A stretch of DNA of 23,858 bases from Clostridia bacterium. Lineage in GTDB: Bacteria; Bacillota; Clostridia; Oscillospirales; Acutalibacteraceae. The DNA lies in assembly GCA_017437165.1 (NCBI GenBank), contig JAFSBS010000031.1, positions 1-23,858 of the forward strand, written 5' to 3'. The notes beneath the pieces were generated by a model. It was not told the origin of the DNA, did not search any database, and worked only from the letters and a program-made list of their open reading frames with translations. This document shows positions 15,362 to 22,492 of this stretch, piece by piece (positions within the stretch are counted from its first letter, which is position 1; each line of letters begins with the position of its first letter). The position numbers and the translations under genes were made by a program.

Positions 15362-15586
15362 ATGGAACAATCAAAAATTGACAGAATAAATTTTTTAGCA
15401 AGAAAGTCACGCGAAAGCGGTCTTACTGAAGAAGAGAAAAAAGAACAACAGAAATTGAGAGCGGAATATGTAGCGGCGTTCAGAAAAAATCTTGTTTCAA
15501 CACTCGAATCAACAATCGTTGAAAGACCTGATGGTACTCGTTTGCCACTTGTTGAGAACAACAAACTCAACAAGAAATTAAAGTGA
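15362..15586 (+). CDS. UPF0291/YnzC family protein (DUF896)
   Basis: A 74-residue cytoplasmic protein of the UPF0291 family, known from Bacillus YnzC. It has the family pattern: KIDRINFLARKS at the N-terminus, then GLTEEEK, then KLRAEYVAAFRKN, forming a two-helix hairpin, with a short tail. The YnzC structure is a helical hairpin; its role is not firmly known, although Bacillus paralogues appear in the SOS response. ATG 15362 is used instead of TTG 15350 because the family starts here and AGGTG lies just upstream. Eight bases separate it from the previous stop, and three bases separate it from the next gene, so it sits within an operon. Confidence 0.85.
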   Translation: MEQSKIDRINFLARKSRESGLTEEEKKEQQKLRAEYVAAFRKNLVSTLESTIVERPDGTRLPLVENNKLNKKLK

Positions 15587-15589
15587 TTT

Positions 15590-16147
15590 ATGGTAAATAT
15601 CAGAAAAGTAAAACAAGACGACCTCGAAAGAGTAAAATATATATGCATACAAACTGCAGATGAAAAAGCAAAAACAGATAAAAGTACGGGTGAAATCATT
15701 GCCAATACTTATGCAACTTATTATGTGCGTGAAGAACCTGAAACCTGTTTCGTTTTGGAAGATGACGGTCTTGTAGTAGGTTATATAATCTGTTCAACTG
15801 ATGTAAGAAAATTCAGAAAGAATTTCAGAAAAATTGATTTGGAAAACATTAAAAAAATCAATAAATTTTCTGCTTTTCAAAACAGATTTATCCCTTTGCC
15901 ATATATGATTTTAAAAAGGGTTTATCCTGCCCATCTTCATATAAATCTTTTAGAGGATTATCAGGGGAAAGGGTACGGAACAGAATTGATGAACACACTC
16001 ATTTTAAAACTTAAAGAAATGGGTGTTGGTGGTGTAATGCTACTGGCGTCAGAAAGTAATAAAGGCGCCGTAAATTTCTATAAAAGAAATGGATTTAAAA
16101 TATTGGTAACAGCTATTGGCGGCGTTGCTATGGGTAAAAAAATATAA
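15590..16147 (+). CDS. GNAT family N-acetyltransferase
   Basis: A 185-residue GNAT-fold acetyltransferase. The N-terminal IRKVKQDDLERVKYI segment and the acetyl-CoA-binding motif A, YQGKGYGTELM at about 125-135, are clear; NKGAVNFYKRNGFKIL near 160-175 is the usual C-terminal motif. The segment PAHLHINLLEDYQGKGYG resembles the acetyltransferase-like domain found with O-GlcNAcase-type enzymes and their bacterial relatives, but this is recall rather than alignment. It transfers an acetyl group from acetyl-CoA to an amine; the acceptor is unknown. No membrane segments. It starts three bases after the UPF0291 stop and has only a weak ribosome binding site, so translation is probably coupled. Confidence 0.85.
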   Translation: MVNIRKVKQDDLERVKYICIQTADEKAKTDKSTGEIIANTYATYYVREEPETCFVLEDDGLVVGYIICSTDVRKFRKNFRKIDLENIKKINKFSAFQNRFIPLPYMILKRVYPAHLHINLLEDYQGKGYGTELMNTLILKLKEMGVGGVMLLASESNKGAVNFYKRNGFKILVTAIGGVAMGKKI

Positions 16148-16159
16148 GAAGGTTGTATT

Positions 16160-17440
16160 ATGAAAAAACCAATTACTGCAATTGTTTTAGGTGCAGGACA
16201 TCGTGCTATGGTTTATGCGGATTATTCATTAAGTCATCCCGATGAATTAAAAATCGTAGGTGTTGCAGACCCCGATGAATACCGCAGAAGTATGGTTCGT
16301 GAAAAGTTCGGATTTTCGGAGAAAAATTGTTTTAAGGATGCAGATGAATTAGCCTCTGTTCCAAAATTTGCAGATGCAATTATAAATGGTACAATGGATG
16401 AAGTTCATGTGAAAACTTCGGTGCCGCTTTTAAAACTCGGTTATGATATGCTTTTAGAAAAGCCTTTTTGTGTAAGTAAATCAGAAATGAAAGAACTTAT
16501 GGATGTTGTGAATGAACATAAGAATAAAGTTATGATATGTCATGTTCTTCGTTATTCACCATTTTATTTAAGATTCAAAGAAAAAATACAAAATGGCGAT
16601 TTGGGCGAGATAATCAACATTCAGACTATTGAAAATGTAAGTTATCATCATATAACAACATCATTTGTAAGAGGTAAATGGGGTAACAGTGAAAAGTGTA
16701 AAACTTCAATGCTTCTTGCAAAATGTTGTCACGATATGGATATAATGATGTGGATGATGTCGCCTGTAAGACCGGTTTCTGTATCTTCTGTCGGTTCGTT
16801 GGGTCAGTTTAAGTTAGAAAATGCGCCCGAAAATTCAGGTACATACTGTCTTAAAGATTGCCCTAATGTTGACAGTTGTCAGTATAGTGCAAAAAAGATT
16901 TATTTGGACCATTTGGGGTCATGGGAATTTTATGTATGGCAAGAACTTGAAAGTGTAGAAAATCCTACAATGGAGCAAAGAATTGAACTTCTTAAAAGAA
17001 GCCCTTATGGTAAATGTGTTTATAAATGTGACAACAATGTTGTTGACAGGCAAAGCGTACTTATAAATTTCAGTAATGGAGCTACAGGTACTCATAATAT
17101 GATTGGTGGTTCTGCAGCACCTTTAAGAGTAATAAAAGTTACAGGTACAAAAGGTGAACTTTATGGTGAATTTGAAAACAATGTAATTAAATTCACTAAA
17201 ATAGATCCGGACAGCGAGAATTTCTGCACAGAAGAAAGACTTGATATTGAAGATTTTGATGTGGACGGCCACGGTGGTGGAGATGATAATTTAACAAAAG
17301 ATTTTATCAGATATGTCGCAGGTGAAGAAGTTTCTGTTTCCTGTACGTCTATTTATGATTCTGTAGATGGGCACAATATTATCTTCCTTGCAGATGAGTC
17401 AAGAGAAGAGGGCGGAACTCTGAAAGCGGTTGACAAATGA
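16160..17440 (+). CDS. Gfo/Idh/MocA family oxidoreductase with Cys cluster (426 aa)
   Basis: A NAD(P)-dependent sugar-type oxidoreductase. The Rossmann fold opens with VLGAGHRA at about 9-16; GVADPD at 34-39 follows, and LLEKP at 98-102 contains the catalytic-region Lys101. The C-terminal domain has CCHDMDIMMW at 189-198, where His191 and Asp194 fit the usual HxxD site. An insertion with Cys230, Cys234 and Cys240 (CLKDCPNVDSC) plus later CVYKC could bind metal; such cysteines occur in a clostridial subgroup. Members oxidise or reduce cyclic sugars, inositols or sugar acids, and some drive NAD-dependent glycosidase chemistry. The substrate is not shown. ATG 16160 has GAAGG upstream and lies 12 bases after the GNAT gene. 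The promoter for the next gene begins within its last codons. Confidence 0.85.
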   Translation: MKKPITAIVLGAGHRAMVYADYSLSHPDELKIVGVADPDEYRRSMVREKFGFSEKNCFKDADELASVPKFADAIINGTMDEVHVKTSVPLLKLGYDMLLEKPFCVSKSEMKELMDVVNEHKNKVMICHVLRYSPFYLRFKEKIQNGDLGEIINIQTIENVSYHHITTSFVRGKWGNSEKCKTSMLLAKCCHDMDIMMWMMSPVRPVSVSSVGSLGQFKLENAPENSGTYCLKDCPNVDSCQYSAKKIYLDHLGSWEFYVWQELESVENPTMEQRIELLKRSPYGKCVYKCDNNVVDRQSVLINFSNGATGTHNMIGGSAAPLRVIKVTGTKGELYGEFENNVIKFTKIDPDSENFCTEERLDIEDFDVDGHGGGDDNLTKDFIRYVAGEEVSVSCTSIYDSVDGHNIIFLADESREEGGTLKAVDK

Positions 17441-17458
17441 TAGAAAATGTTGTAAGAT
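17430..17458 (+). promoter_or_regulatory. Sigma-A-type promoter for the metallophosphoesterase gene
   Basis: A perfect -35 TTGACA (17430-17435) and TAAGAT (17453-17458) are spaced by 17 bp; GATAAT at 17456-17461 is an alternative -10 with longer spacing. The -35 box lies within the last codons of the oxidoreductase gene. A perfect 14-base palindrome AAGTTTTAAAACTT follows at 17475-17488, near the start of the transcript. Confidence 0.5.
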
Positions 17459-17509
17459 AATGTTAATTGTGGCGAAGTTTTAAAACTTTGTTATTTGGAG
17501 GTATATAAA

Positions 17510-18502
17510 ATGGGCTCATTAGCAGGTCTTAGTGGCGGAATTGAAATTATCAGTGCTATTATTTATAAGATAAACAGTCTTATTTTAGCATTGGCTATGT
17601 TGACAGGTGGAGTTGCTTCTCCTTCAACTGAAAACAGAATTTATTACAAAGAAGCAGATGCGGAGCTTATGGCTGTAGTTTGGGGCGACACACAGCTCTG
17701 TAACTACAATCCCGAAAGAGAAATTAACTTTGTTGCTGCTTGTGATGATTTACAGAATTCTGCTTGTCAGATAGATGCACTTTTAGTTGCAGGTGACATT
17801 GTAGAAAATGGTTTCCAATCAGAGTATGACAGTCTTACAGACGATTTAGTTAAAATATCAAAAGTTGACAATTTTGTTATGTGTGCAGGTAACCACGATA
17901 TAAGAATACGTGATTACGAGCAATCAACACAGCGTTATTTTGATTTTACAAATAACCTTAATCCAAAAGATAAAGCAATTGATAATATCTGGTTTGAATA
18001 TGAAGTTGATGGTTACTCATTCCTTGTTATTGGTTCAGATGAAATGCGTTTTGAAGATGCATATTTAAGTGATGCACAATTAGAGTGGCTTGAAGAAAGA
18101 GTTGCCGCTATTTCAGCAAGTGGTAAACCGGTATTTGTTATGGGTCACTATCCGTTGAGAGATACACATGGTCTTCCGCTTACATGGGGTGCTTCACTCT
18201 GGGAGGCAGGTACTATCGGCGACCAGTCAGATATTGTTTATGAACTTCTCAACAAATACGATAACGTGTTCTATATAACAGGACACCTTCATACAGGTAT
18301 TGGTCAATACACTTATGAAGAAATCGGTAATATTCACGGAATCAATGTTCCATCAATCGGTATCACAAATAAAGATGGCGATTACAACAATGCAACCGGT
18401 GTTATTCTTGAAGTTTATGAAGATAAAGTTATTTCAAGAGCAAGAGATTTCGGTACAGGCGAATACATTCCTGAATATGAAGTAACATACGAACTCGTAT
18501 AA
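17510..18502 (+). CDS. Calcineurin-like metallophosphoesterase, probably membrane-associated or exported
   Basis: A 330-residue protein of the binuclear metallophosphoesterase family. Motifs in order: GDTQ at 59-62, GDIVENG at 95-101, GNHD at 127-130, GHYP at 212-215 and TGHLHTG at 257-263. All metal-site motifs are present, but the first has Asp-Thr-Gln where the common form is Asp-x-His. Residues 12-33 are hydrophobic and may act as a signal or anchor, though the start lacks the usual positive charges. Members hydrolyse phosphomono- or diesters including nucleotides and cyclic nucleotides; the substrate is not evident. ATG 17510 is chosen over TTG 17495 because GGAGG (17497-17501) is well spaced. 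With its own promoter and a perfect terminator after the stop, it looks monocistronic. Confidence 0.85.
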   Translation: MGSLAGLSGGIEIISAIIYKINSLILALAMLTGGVASPSTENRIYYKEADAELMAVVWGDTQLCNYNPEREINFVAACDDLQNSACQIDALLVAGDIVENGFQSEYDSLTDDLVKISKVDNFVMCAGNHDIRIRDYEQSTQRYFDFTNNLNPKDKAIDNIWFEYEVDGYSFLVIGSDEMRFEDAYLSDAQLEWLEERVAAISASGKPVFVMGHYPLRDTHGLPLTWGASLWEAGTIGDQSDIVYELLNKYDNVFYITGHLHTGIGQYTYEEIGNIHGINVPSIGITNKDGDYNNATGVILEVYEDKVISRARDFGTGEYIPEYEVTYELV

Positions 18503-18510
18503 AATACCAC

Positions 18511-18544
18511 AGCCGTAGTGAGTACTCACTACGGCTATTTTTTT
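18511..18544 (+). terminator. Rho-independent terminator
   Basis: A perfect 26-base palindrome (18511-18536, arms beginning AGCCGTAGTGAGT) is followed by A and seven Ts. It begins eight bases after the metallophosphoesterase stop. It is a textbook intrinsic terminator separating this gene from the GH20 operon. Confidence 0.95.
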
Positions 18545-18554
18545 GCTCTTTTCG

Positions 18555-18583
18555 TTGACATTGTGTAATTAAAATAGTATTAT
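18555..18583 (+). promoter_or_regulatory. Sigma-A-type promoter for the GH20 operon
   Basis: A perfect TTGACA (18555-18560) and TATTAT (18578-18583) are separated by 17 bp; TATACT at 18584 would be an alternative with long spacing. It lies right after the terminator and about 40 bases before ATG 18625. No further promoter is seen before the histidine kinase, so it may drive the whole row of five genes. Confidence 0.65.
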
Positions 18584-18624
18584 TATACTGTATAATTATT
18601 TTTATTTATAGAGGAAGTGATAAT

Positions 18625-20109
18625 ATGCATCTTATACCAACACCAAGAAAAATCGAAATAAAATCGGGTTTTTATTATTTTGAAGAAAAGCCTGAAATAA
18701 AAAAAGAGATAAAGCACTCATTTTTAACAGATGAGGGTTACAGACTTACTATTGATGAAAATGGTGTTCTTATTGAAGGTGGTAGCGAAAAAGGTGTATA
18801 TTATGGCGAAATAACATTAAAACAGTTAATGCATAATTATCGTGGTCTTCTTCCTTATATTTACATATCAGATGAACCTGAATTTTCATACAGAGGTTTT
18901 ATGATAGATTCTTCAAGGCATTTTTTTACTGTTGAAGAAATCAAAAAAATGATTGATGCATGTGCTGTTTTCAAATTCAATAAATTTCATTTTCATTTAA
19001 CTGATGACCAGGGTTTTCGTTTTGAGATGAAGGAATATCCATTGCTTACTGAAATCGGTTCAAAAAGAAGGGCATCAGAATTCAGCAGAGAAGAGAATGA
19101 TGATGAAGAATATGCATATTTTTATACTAAAGACGAATTGAAAGAAATTGTTGAGTACTGCCACGAAAGATACATAGAGGTTATTCCGGAATTTGATATA
19201 CCGGGCCATACGACTTCTTTAATTGCGGCATATCCTGAAATTTCTTGTAAAGGTGAAAATATAGAAACAAAAACAAAAGGTGGAATATTCCCCGATATTT
19301 TATGTGTTGGAAATCCTGAAACAGAAAAAGTGATTCACGCAGTAATTGATGAAATGTGTGAAATATTTACTGACAAATATTTTCACATTGGTGGTGATGA
19401 AGCACCAAAAGGACGCTGGGTAGATTGTCCGAAATGTCGTGCAAAAAAAGACGAACTCGGTTTTAAGAATTTTCAGGAACTCCAGGGTTGGTTAATGAAT
19501 GAAGTTTCAGATTATTTAAAGTCAAAAGGAAAAACAGCGATTTGTTGGAACGACGCATTAAAAGGTGGAAATATCAGTTCGGATAACACAATGGTTTCCT
19601 TATGGTATGAGAGGAACAACAATAGTATAAACTGGGCTAATGCAGGTAATAAACTTATTGTGGAATGCAATACGCCATTATATGCCGATTATCCTTATGC
19701 AGTAAATTCTTTAGAGAAAATATATAAATTCAAACCTAAAAAATTAAAAGGGTTAACTGAGGTGGGTTCCAATTCTGTTATAGGAATTGAATCACCAATA
19801 TGGACTGAACATGTAAAGAATTTTAAAGAACTTGCTTTTATGTGTTTTCCACGATGGTTTGCAGTTGCAGAAATTGCGTGGACAGGTGGAGAAAACAAAG
19901 AGTATAAATCGTTTTTGGAAACCACAAAATTTTTCTGTGATATATTAAGAGAAATGAAAATACCGACTGCTCCGAAAAGCGAGTGGCTTGGTACACCACA
20001 AAAGAAGTTTTCTCAATTATTGAATTACGGAAAAAGAATGATAACACCGGAAAGTGTTTCAGAATTCTTGAGAATTCAGAAAAATGAAATAACAGGGGGC
20101 GATGAATAA
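18625..20109 (+). CDS. Beta-N-acetylhexosaminidase, glycoside hydrolase family 20, cytoplasmic
   Basis: A 494-residue GH20 enzyme. A short N-terminal GH20b-like domain (1 to about 85) leads into the catalytic barrel starting YRGFMIDSSRHF at 89-100. FHFHLTDDQGFRFE (121-134), EVIPEFDIPGHT (185-196) and FHIGGDEAP (253-261) are the family motifs. Asp258 and Glu259 are the pair used in substrate-assisted catalysis, Glu259 being the general acid. IESPIW and EIAWTG segments near the end complete the site. It releases terminal GlcNAc or GalNAc from oligosaccharides. There is no signal peptide, so it should act on imported oligosaccharides or recycled wall fragments. Cys268 and Cys271 (CPKC) recur in clostridial relatives. 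ATG 18625 has GAGGAAG upstream; the stop overlaps the next start. Confidence 0.92.
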   Translation: MHLIPTPRKIEIKSGFYYFEEKPEIKKEIKHSFLTDEGYRLTIDENGVLIEGGSEKGVYYGEITLKQLMHNYRGLLPYIYISDEPEFSYRGFMIDSSRHFFTVEEIKKMIDACAVFKFNKFHFHLTDDQGFRFEMKEYPLLTEIGSKRRASEFSREENDDEEYAYFYTKDELKEIVEYCHERYIEVIPEFDIPGHTTSLIAAYPEISCKGENIETKTKGGIFPDILCVGNPETEKVIHAVIDEMCEIFTDKYFHIGGDEAPKGRWVDCPKCRAKKDELGFKNFQELQGWLMNEVSDYLKSKGKTAICWNDALKGGNISSDNTMVSLWYERNNNSINWANAGNKLIVECNTPLYADYPYAVNSLEKIYKFKPKKLKGLTEVGSNSVIGIESPIWTEHVKNFKELAFMCFPRWFAVAEIAWTGGENKEYKSFLETTKFFCDILREMKIPTAPKSEWLGTPQKKFSQLLNYGKRMITPESVSEFLRIQKNEITGGDE

Positions 20110-21086
20110 TGCAGAAAATTAAATATTCAGTAATTGGAACCTCGTGGATAACTAATTCATTTATTGAAGGTGCAAACACGGTAGAAGGACTTGAATTAGA
20201 TGGCGTTTATTCACGTTCGGAAGAAAAAGGTAAGGCTTTTTGTGAAAAAGTTGGGGCAAAACGAGTTTTTAACTCTATAGAAGAAGTTGCCGATTCTGAT
20301 ACAGATTTTGTATATGTAGCAAGTCCTAATGTATGCCACTATGAACAATGTAAATTTTTATTGGAAAATAAAAAAAGTGTTATTTGCGAAAAACCGATAA
20401 CTACGACAAGTGAAGAATTTTCAAAACTTTTCTTTTTAGCAGAAGAGAATAACGTAAGATATTTTGAAGCGATTATGTATATGCATACAGAAAATCGTTA
20501 TGCATTGAAACAGATGTTGAATCAGATTGGCAATATTTCATCTGCGTATTTTGATTATTCGCAATTATCTTCAAAATATGAAGCACTTTTAGCGGGAGAA
20601 CTTCCTAATATATTTAATCCTAAAATGAAAACAGGCGCACTTAATGATTTAGGTATTTATTGTGTTTACCCTGTTATAGATTTATTCGGGGAACCGAAAA
20701 GCATTATTGCACAGCAGCATTTCTTATTTACAGGGGCAGACGGTGCCGGTTCAGCTATACTTAAATATGACGATAAAATAGTGACCATTACATATTCAAA
20801 AACCGCAGAAAGCAGAAGTAAATCACAGATATTAGGTGATAAGGGTACAATTACAATCGGTTCTGTTTCACAATTAAGAGGCGTAAAATGTTACGACAAC
20901 AAAGGCGATGTAATAGATTCTTTAAACGATGAAACAAAACAGTCACTAATGGCAAATGAAGCGAGAAATATGTATAATTTCCTTACAGATTTTGAGCATA
21001 ATAAAGGTCTTTATTACGAATGTGCAACAAGAAGTCAGAAAGTTTTAGCTTGTATGGAAAAAATGAGGACAGAAAATGGCAGATGA
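20109..21086 (+). CDS. Gfo/Idh/MocA family oxidoreductase (325 aa)
   Basis: A 325-residue NAD(P)-dependent oxidoreductase of the same superfamily as the gene at 16160 but clearly different in sequence. The N-terminal Rossmann segment is YSVIGTSWIT at 6-15, with VYSRSEEK at 33-40 and the conserved CEKPITT at 93-99 (Lys95). The C-terminal domain includes GALNDLGIYCVYP, where the usual His site is replaced by Tyr-Cys, as in the dihydrodiol dehydrogenase-like branch. Cytoplasmic. Substrate unknown; association with GH20 suggests a sugar or sugar derivative. ATG 20109 shares a base with the GH20 TAA (TAATG), so translation is coupled, and the end overlaps the next gene by 11 bases. Confidence 0.85.
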   Translation: MQKIKYSVIGTSWITNSFIEGANTVEGLELDGVYSRSEEKGKAFCEKVGAKRVFNSIEEVADSDTDFVYVASPNVCHYEQCKFLLENKKSVICEKPITTTSEEFSKLFFLAEENNVRYFEAIMYMHTENRYALKQMLNQIGNISSAYFDYSQLSSKYEALLAGELPNIFNPKMKTGALNDLGIYCVYPVIDLFGEPKSIIAQQHFLFTGADGAGSAILKYDDKIVTITYSKTAESRSKSQILGDKGTITIGSVSQLRGVKCYDNKGDVIDSLNDETKQSLMANEARNMYNFLTDFEHNKGLYYECATRSQKVLACMEKMRTENGR

Positions 21087-21750
21087 TATTTTAACCATAC
21101 AAAAAGAACTTAAAGAATTGCTTTTAAGTAAAGGTGTAAGTGATGTGGGATTTTCTTATCTGGGAAATGCCAATTCAGGTGAACTGCAAAACGGAATAAG
21201 TGTAGTAGTTAAACTTTCAGATGCAATTATTGATGAAATTGATGTTGAACCTACGCCAACATATTTTAATCATTACAGGACAGTGAATGCTTTTATTGAC
21301 CGTTGCCTTTTAGAGGCGGGGTTGTTTTTAGAAAGTAAAGGTTATAAATACATAACGGTTGCCGCGTCTCAGAGTATGCCGGGAACACCATATAACGGCA
21401 GATACTCTCATAAAGAAGCCGCACGAAAAGCAGGTCTTGGTACAATAGGTAAAAACTCTTTGTTTCTTCATAAAAAATATGGTGCAAGAGTAAGACTCGG
21501 AACAATTCTTACTAATTGCCCGGTAGAAAGAGATTGTGAACTGCCACAGAATGTCTGTAATGGGTGCAATTTATGTGTAAAAAAATGTCCGTCAGGAGCA
21601 ATTCTCGGTGGTGAATGGCACGAGGGTGTTAAAAGAGAAGAAATATTCAGTGCAGCAGTTTGCAGTGATTATATGAAGCAACATTTTCATCATATAGGTC
21701 GTGGTGTAGTCTGCGGAATATGTATGAAAGTTTGTCCGCAAAATAAATAA
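21076..21750 (+). CDS. Short QueG-like 4Fe-4S protein
   Basis: A 224-residue protein resembling a shortened epoxyqueuosine reductase. The segment SHKEAARKAGLGTIGKN (111-127) is the conserved cobalamin-region motif of the QueG/reductive dehalogenase-like group, and NGRYSHKEAA precedes it. The C-terminal ferredoxin part has CxxCxxCxxxCP at Cys161, 164, 167, 171 and a second set with Cys196, 213, 216 and 220, fitting two [4Fe-4S] clusters. True QueG is about 350-400 residues with a longer N-terminal domain and often C-terminal HEAT repeats; these are missing here, so queuosine synthesis is doubtful. Many clostridia have such short proteins of unknown role. It overlaps the previous gene by 11 bases and sits 23 bases before the response regulator. 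Confidence 0.75.
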   Translation: MADDILTIQKELKELLLSKGVSDVGFSYLGNANSGELQNGISVVVKLSDAIIDEIDVEPTPTYFNHYRTVNAFIDRCLLEAGLFLESKGYKYITVAASQSMPGTPYNGRYSHKEAARKAGLGTIGKNSLFLHKKYGARVRLGTILTNCPVERDCELPQNVCNGCNLCVKKCPSGAILGGEWHEGVKREEIFSAAVCSDYMKQHFHHIGRGVVCGICMKVCPQNK

Positions 21751-21773
21751 TATTATTTTAAGGTGGTGATTTT

Positions 21774-22454
21774 ATGGCAAAAATTCTTGTTGCAGATGAT
21801 GAACAACTTATAAGAAAACTAATAAATGATTGTTTGTCTAAAGATGGTCACGAAGTTTTAGAAGCAGAAGATGGCTTACAAGCTCTCAATATTTTTAAAA
21901 ATAAAAAAGATATTGATATGGCTCTTCTTGATATTATGATGCCGGAAATTGATGGATGGGAAGTTTGCCGTAAAATCAGAGAAACGAGTGGTATTCCTAT
22001 TCTTCTTGTTTCTGCAAGAAGTCAGGATTTTGACCAGATTATGGGATTTGAATCCGGTGCTGATGATTATGTAACAAAACCATTTTCATTAACAATTCTC
22101 TCAAAAAGAGTAGATGCACTTTTAAAAAGAGGCGCTTCGCCTGTACAGAAAAAAGAAAATGAAAATATAATACTCGACGGGTTAATTATAAATCCGTTGG
22201 CACACGAAGTTTATTTAGATGGTGTAGTAATTGAACTTACATTAAAAGAATATAAAATCCTTTTAAAACTTGCTTCACATCCGGGCAGAGTTTATACCCG
22301 TGAGCAATTACTTGATGAGGTCTGGGGTTATGAATATGAGGGCGATGCAAGAACAGTTGACTCTCACGTTGCAAGACTCAGAACAAAATTAGTTGAGTGG
22401 GGCGTAAATCACATAAAAACAATTTATGGTACAGGATATAAAATTCAGGAATAA
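21774..22454 (+). CDS. OmpR/PhoB-type response regulator
   Basis: A 226-residue DNA-binding response regulator. The receiver domain (about 1-115) has the acidic pair Asp8-Asp9, phosphoacceptor Asp53 in LLDIMMPEIDG, the switch Ser80 and Lys102 in YVTKPF. The winged-helix domain (about 128-226) shows LTLKEYKILLKLASHPGRVYTREQLLDEVWG-type family features in consecutive segments and ends with the usual RTVDSHVARLRTKL and IYGTGYKI. Phosphorylation by the kinase encoded downstream should control DNA binding. The target genes are not shown; location behind GH20 and the oxidoreductase suggests, but does not prove, control of those genes. ATG 21774 has AAGGTGG upstream. Confidence 0.95.
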   Translation: MAKILVADDEQLIRKLINDCLSKDGHEVLEAEDGLQALNIFKNKKDIDMALLDIMMPEIDGWEVCRKIRETSGIPILLVSARSQDFDQIMGFESGADDYVTKPFSLTILSKRVDALLKRGASPVQKKENENIILDGLIINPLAHEVYLDGVVIELTLKEYKILLKLASHPGRVYTREQLLDEVWGYEYEGDARTVDSHVARLRTKLVEWGVNHIKTIYGTGYKIQE

Positions 22455-22492
22455 GGTGACGCTTGTTGCCTTGACAAAAAGGGGGCAAGACG

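Noticed and set aside
15337..15705. A 122-codon minus-strand frame across the UPF0291 gene.
   Set aside because: It spans the ends of three well-supported plus-strand genes and reads as hydrophobic low-complexity sequence, the usual antisense image of Lys/Glu-rich coding DNA.
17475..17488. Perfect palindrome AAGTTTTAAAACTT as an operator for the metallophosphoesterase gene.
   Set aside because: It is made almost entirely of A and T, which give palindromes easily in this DNA. The position just after the promoter is suggestive, but no regulator or second copy supports it.
22466..22488. Short inverted repeat TTGCC/GGCAA overlapping the ribosome binding site of the histidine kinase.
   Set aside because: Only five pairs with a 13-base loop; too weak to claim control of translation.
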